From: Channallabes apus
Taxonomy: Eukaryota > Chordata > Actinopteri > Siluriformes > Clariidae
Direction of reading: 5' to 3'
Assembly (NCBI GenBank): GCA_030522415.1
Contig: CM060118.1
Coordinates: 25,687,651 to 25,751,650 of the forward strand
DNA: 64,000 bases
Numbering within the stretch: position 1 is the stretch's first letter; each line of letters begins with the position of its first letter. Positions 62,400 to 64,000 of this stretch are shown piece by piece. The notes under the pieces were generated by a model. It did no database searches. It saw only the letters and a list, made by a program, of their open reading frames with translations, and had not been told where the DNA came from. Position numbers and translations under genes: made by a program.

Positions 62400-63420
62400 T
62401 GGTGGTGCGGCAGTAGAACACACCGGCAGCTCCGGAGCCAAAATGGTGCTACTTTGTTTACTTTGTGTTGTAGCGCGACACGGTATATGGACATCGGCAC
62501 AACCAGTGTTCATATTTACCACCGCCAGACACTTTTAGAACTCAATAACACGGTAAAATACTTTCAAGATGAGCTGCGTGTTTATTGTCACTGGAGATTT
62601 CAACCATGCAAATCTCAAGTCAGTGCTTTCAAAATTCCATCAGTATGTGGACTTTGCAACGAGAGCGGAAAACATGCTGGATCTTGTTTACACAAACATC
62701 CCGGGCGCATATCGGGCAGAGCCCTGCCCCCACCTCGGCTACTCAGACCACATCTCTTTTATGCTAATTCCAGCACATAAGCATTCAAAACCGGTTCTGA
62801 AGCAGGTGAAAACATGGCTAGAAGGAGCCATCACTGCTCTTCACGACTGTTTTGAGAACACTGACTGGAACATGTTTAGGGAGGCTGCGACTTTCTGCGA
62901 CTTTACTGACTTGGATTAGTACACGTCATCAGTGACTAGCTACATCAACAAGTGCACCGATGACGTCACTGTCTCCAAGAGCATCATCTCACGACCCAAC
63001 CAGAAACCGCGGACTACTCAGGAGGTGCGTGCACTTCTGAGGATCCAAGACTCAAGCCTTCAGAGTGGGGGACAAGGTGGCCCTAAGAACAGCAAATCGG
63101 AGACAGCAGTGACATGCGGCGCATGTGGCAGGGCATACAAGCCATCACCAACTATAGGACATCATCACCTGCCTGTGACAGTGACTCCCTTCTAGATGCG
63201 CTGAACTGCTTCTACGTACGGTTCACGACATTTACGACGCCATCTCCACCATACTCCACCTGGCACTGACACACCTTTGGAATAATTTCAGTTCAGCATT
63301 CAAAACAATCATCCCCCAACACGTGATCAGAAAGCTGAGCCTGTTGGGCCTGAACACCTCCCTCTGTAACTGGATCCTGGACTTTCTGACTGAAAGGCCT
63401 CAGTCATACCTACCTACCCG
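62400..63420 (+). pseudogene. Rex1/L2-like LINE with internal deletion
   Basis: 62565-62920 encodes the C-terminal half of an APE endonuclease: [20 protein letters not shown] (GDFNH motif), [16 protein letters not shown] and [11 protein letters not shown] (SDH motif). After the linker, 63270-63415 jumps to the RT blocks [20 protein letters not shown] and [18 protein letters not shown]. Most of RT is deleted. 3' tail at 63779-63880 with TGACAATAAAAGC-like ending. Confidence 0.8.
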
Positions 63421-64000
63421 TTCTTCTCTTTTTTCAATATATTATACAACATTTATTTTACTTGCTATTTGCACAAAGCATTTTTAAATCATTGCTGCTA
63501 TTTCAGGAATGTCAAAAGCTTACGGTTTCTCCTTCCACTACCTCAACTCATACCGCATTACTACAAAAGTACAAGTTGTGTTTGTCACTCTGTAGTTCAT
63601 TGTTTGCACATTTGCATGTGCACTTTGTTGTCTGTTGTCTATTGTTGTCACCTATTTGTATAGAAATAGTTTTAGGTTATCTAAAAATGAAAATGTAAAT
63701 CTGTCATATCTGAGGTCTCTTAGGTAGCTAGCTGGTTCCAGTAGAGTTGTGTTGTTAATTTATGCTGTTTAATGTATGTAGCACCCTGGTTCTGGAGGAA
63801 CGTTGTTTCGTTTCACTGTGTACTCAACTGTACGTGTATGGTTGTAATAACAGTAAAAGCTTACTTGCCTTGACTTGTATTCTGTGTTTTTTGTTAATAA
63901 TTCTTTTACATCTGTGAGTATGCCATGCCTATATTCCACCAATTGTAAGAGAATGTGAGACCACGATAGAGGCATGGAGGGGCATTTTTTGGAAGGGGGT
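63421..64000. other. Right edge: LINE 3' region and AT-rich DNA
   Basis: 63421-63880 is the 3' part of the LINE (TAGCACCCTGGTTCTGGAGG tail). The last 120 bases show nothing recognisable. Confidence 0.5.

Overview
The window is vertebrate nuclear DNA, almost certainly from a teleost fish. Small exons have GT-AG introns, the repeat fraction is high, and the repeats are typical of fish: Tc1-like and hAT transposons, L2/Rex1-like, L1-like and RTE-like LINEs, tRNA-derived SINEs and a sushi-like Ty3/gypsy element. Several SINE families look like those of otophysan fishes (catfishes, characins, cyprinids). I cannot name the species.

Three host genes lie in the order eif5 (+), mark3 (+), ckb (-), the same neighbourhood as EIF5-MARK3-CKB in mammals. 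Positions 143-238 are the last coding exon of eif5. mark3, a microtubule-affinity-regulating kinase, spans 4771-27761 with at least 19 coding exons; a 27-bp microexon and two alternative exons change the reading frame of the last exon, giving either a KA1-domain C-terminus or a short KA1-less tail. ckb, a cytosolic creatine kinase, runs on the minus strand from 45903 to 35087 in seven coding exons. It keeps the active-site Cys283 but has a C-terminus about 20 residues longer than usual.

Introns and intergenic DNA are full of nested mobile elements. The most striking is a 4.56-kb LTR element (41075-45629, minus strand) in ckb intron 1, in the same sense as ckb. It has two apparently identical 373-bp LTRs, a 5-bp target duplication (AGTGG), a polypurine tract and, instead of gag-pol, one 1286-codon ORF of tandem 27/30-bp repeats that fills the whole internal region. 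Its primer-binding region is complementary to the predicted 5' end of its own transcript, the signature of Tf1/sushi-type self-priming. A degraded sushi-like gypsy element at 53626-57324 has the same architecture, with an 11-nt complementarity.

The distal part (46000-64000) has no recognised host gene. It holds L1-like and L2-like LINE fragments, a hAT element nested in a LINE, the gypsy element, a duplicated ~0.65-kb unit with (TA)n whose second copy is interrupted by a Tc1-like transposon with an intact 340-residue DD34E transposase, and a Rex1/L2-like LINE at the right edge. Segments related to the mark3 3' flank recur several times between mark3 and ckb, suggesting local duplication.
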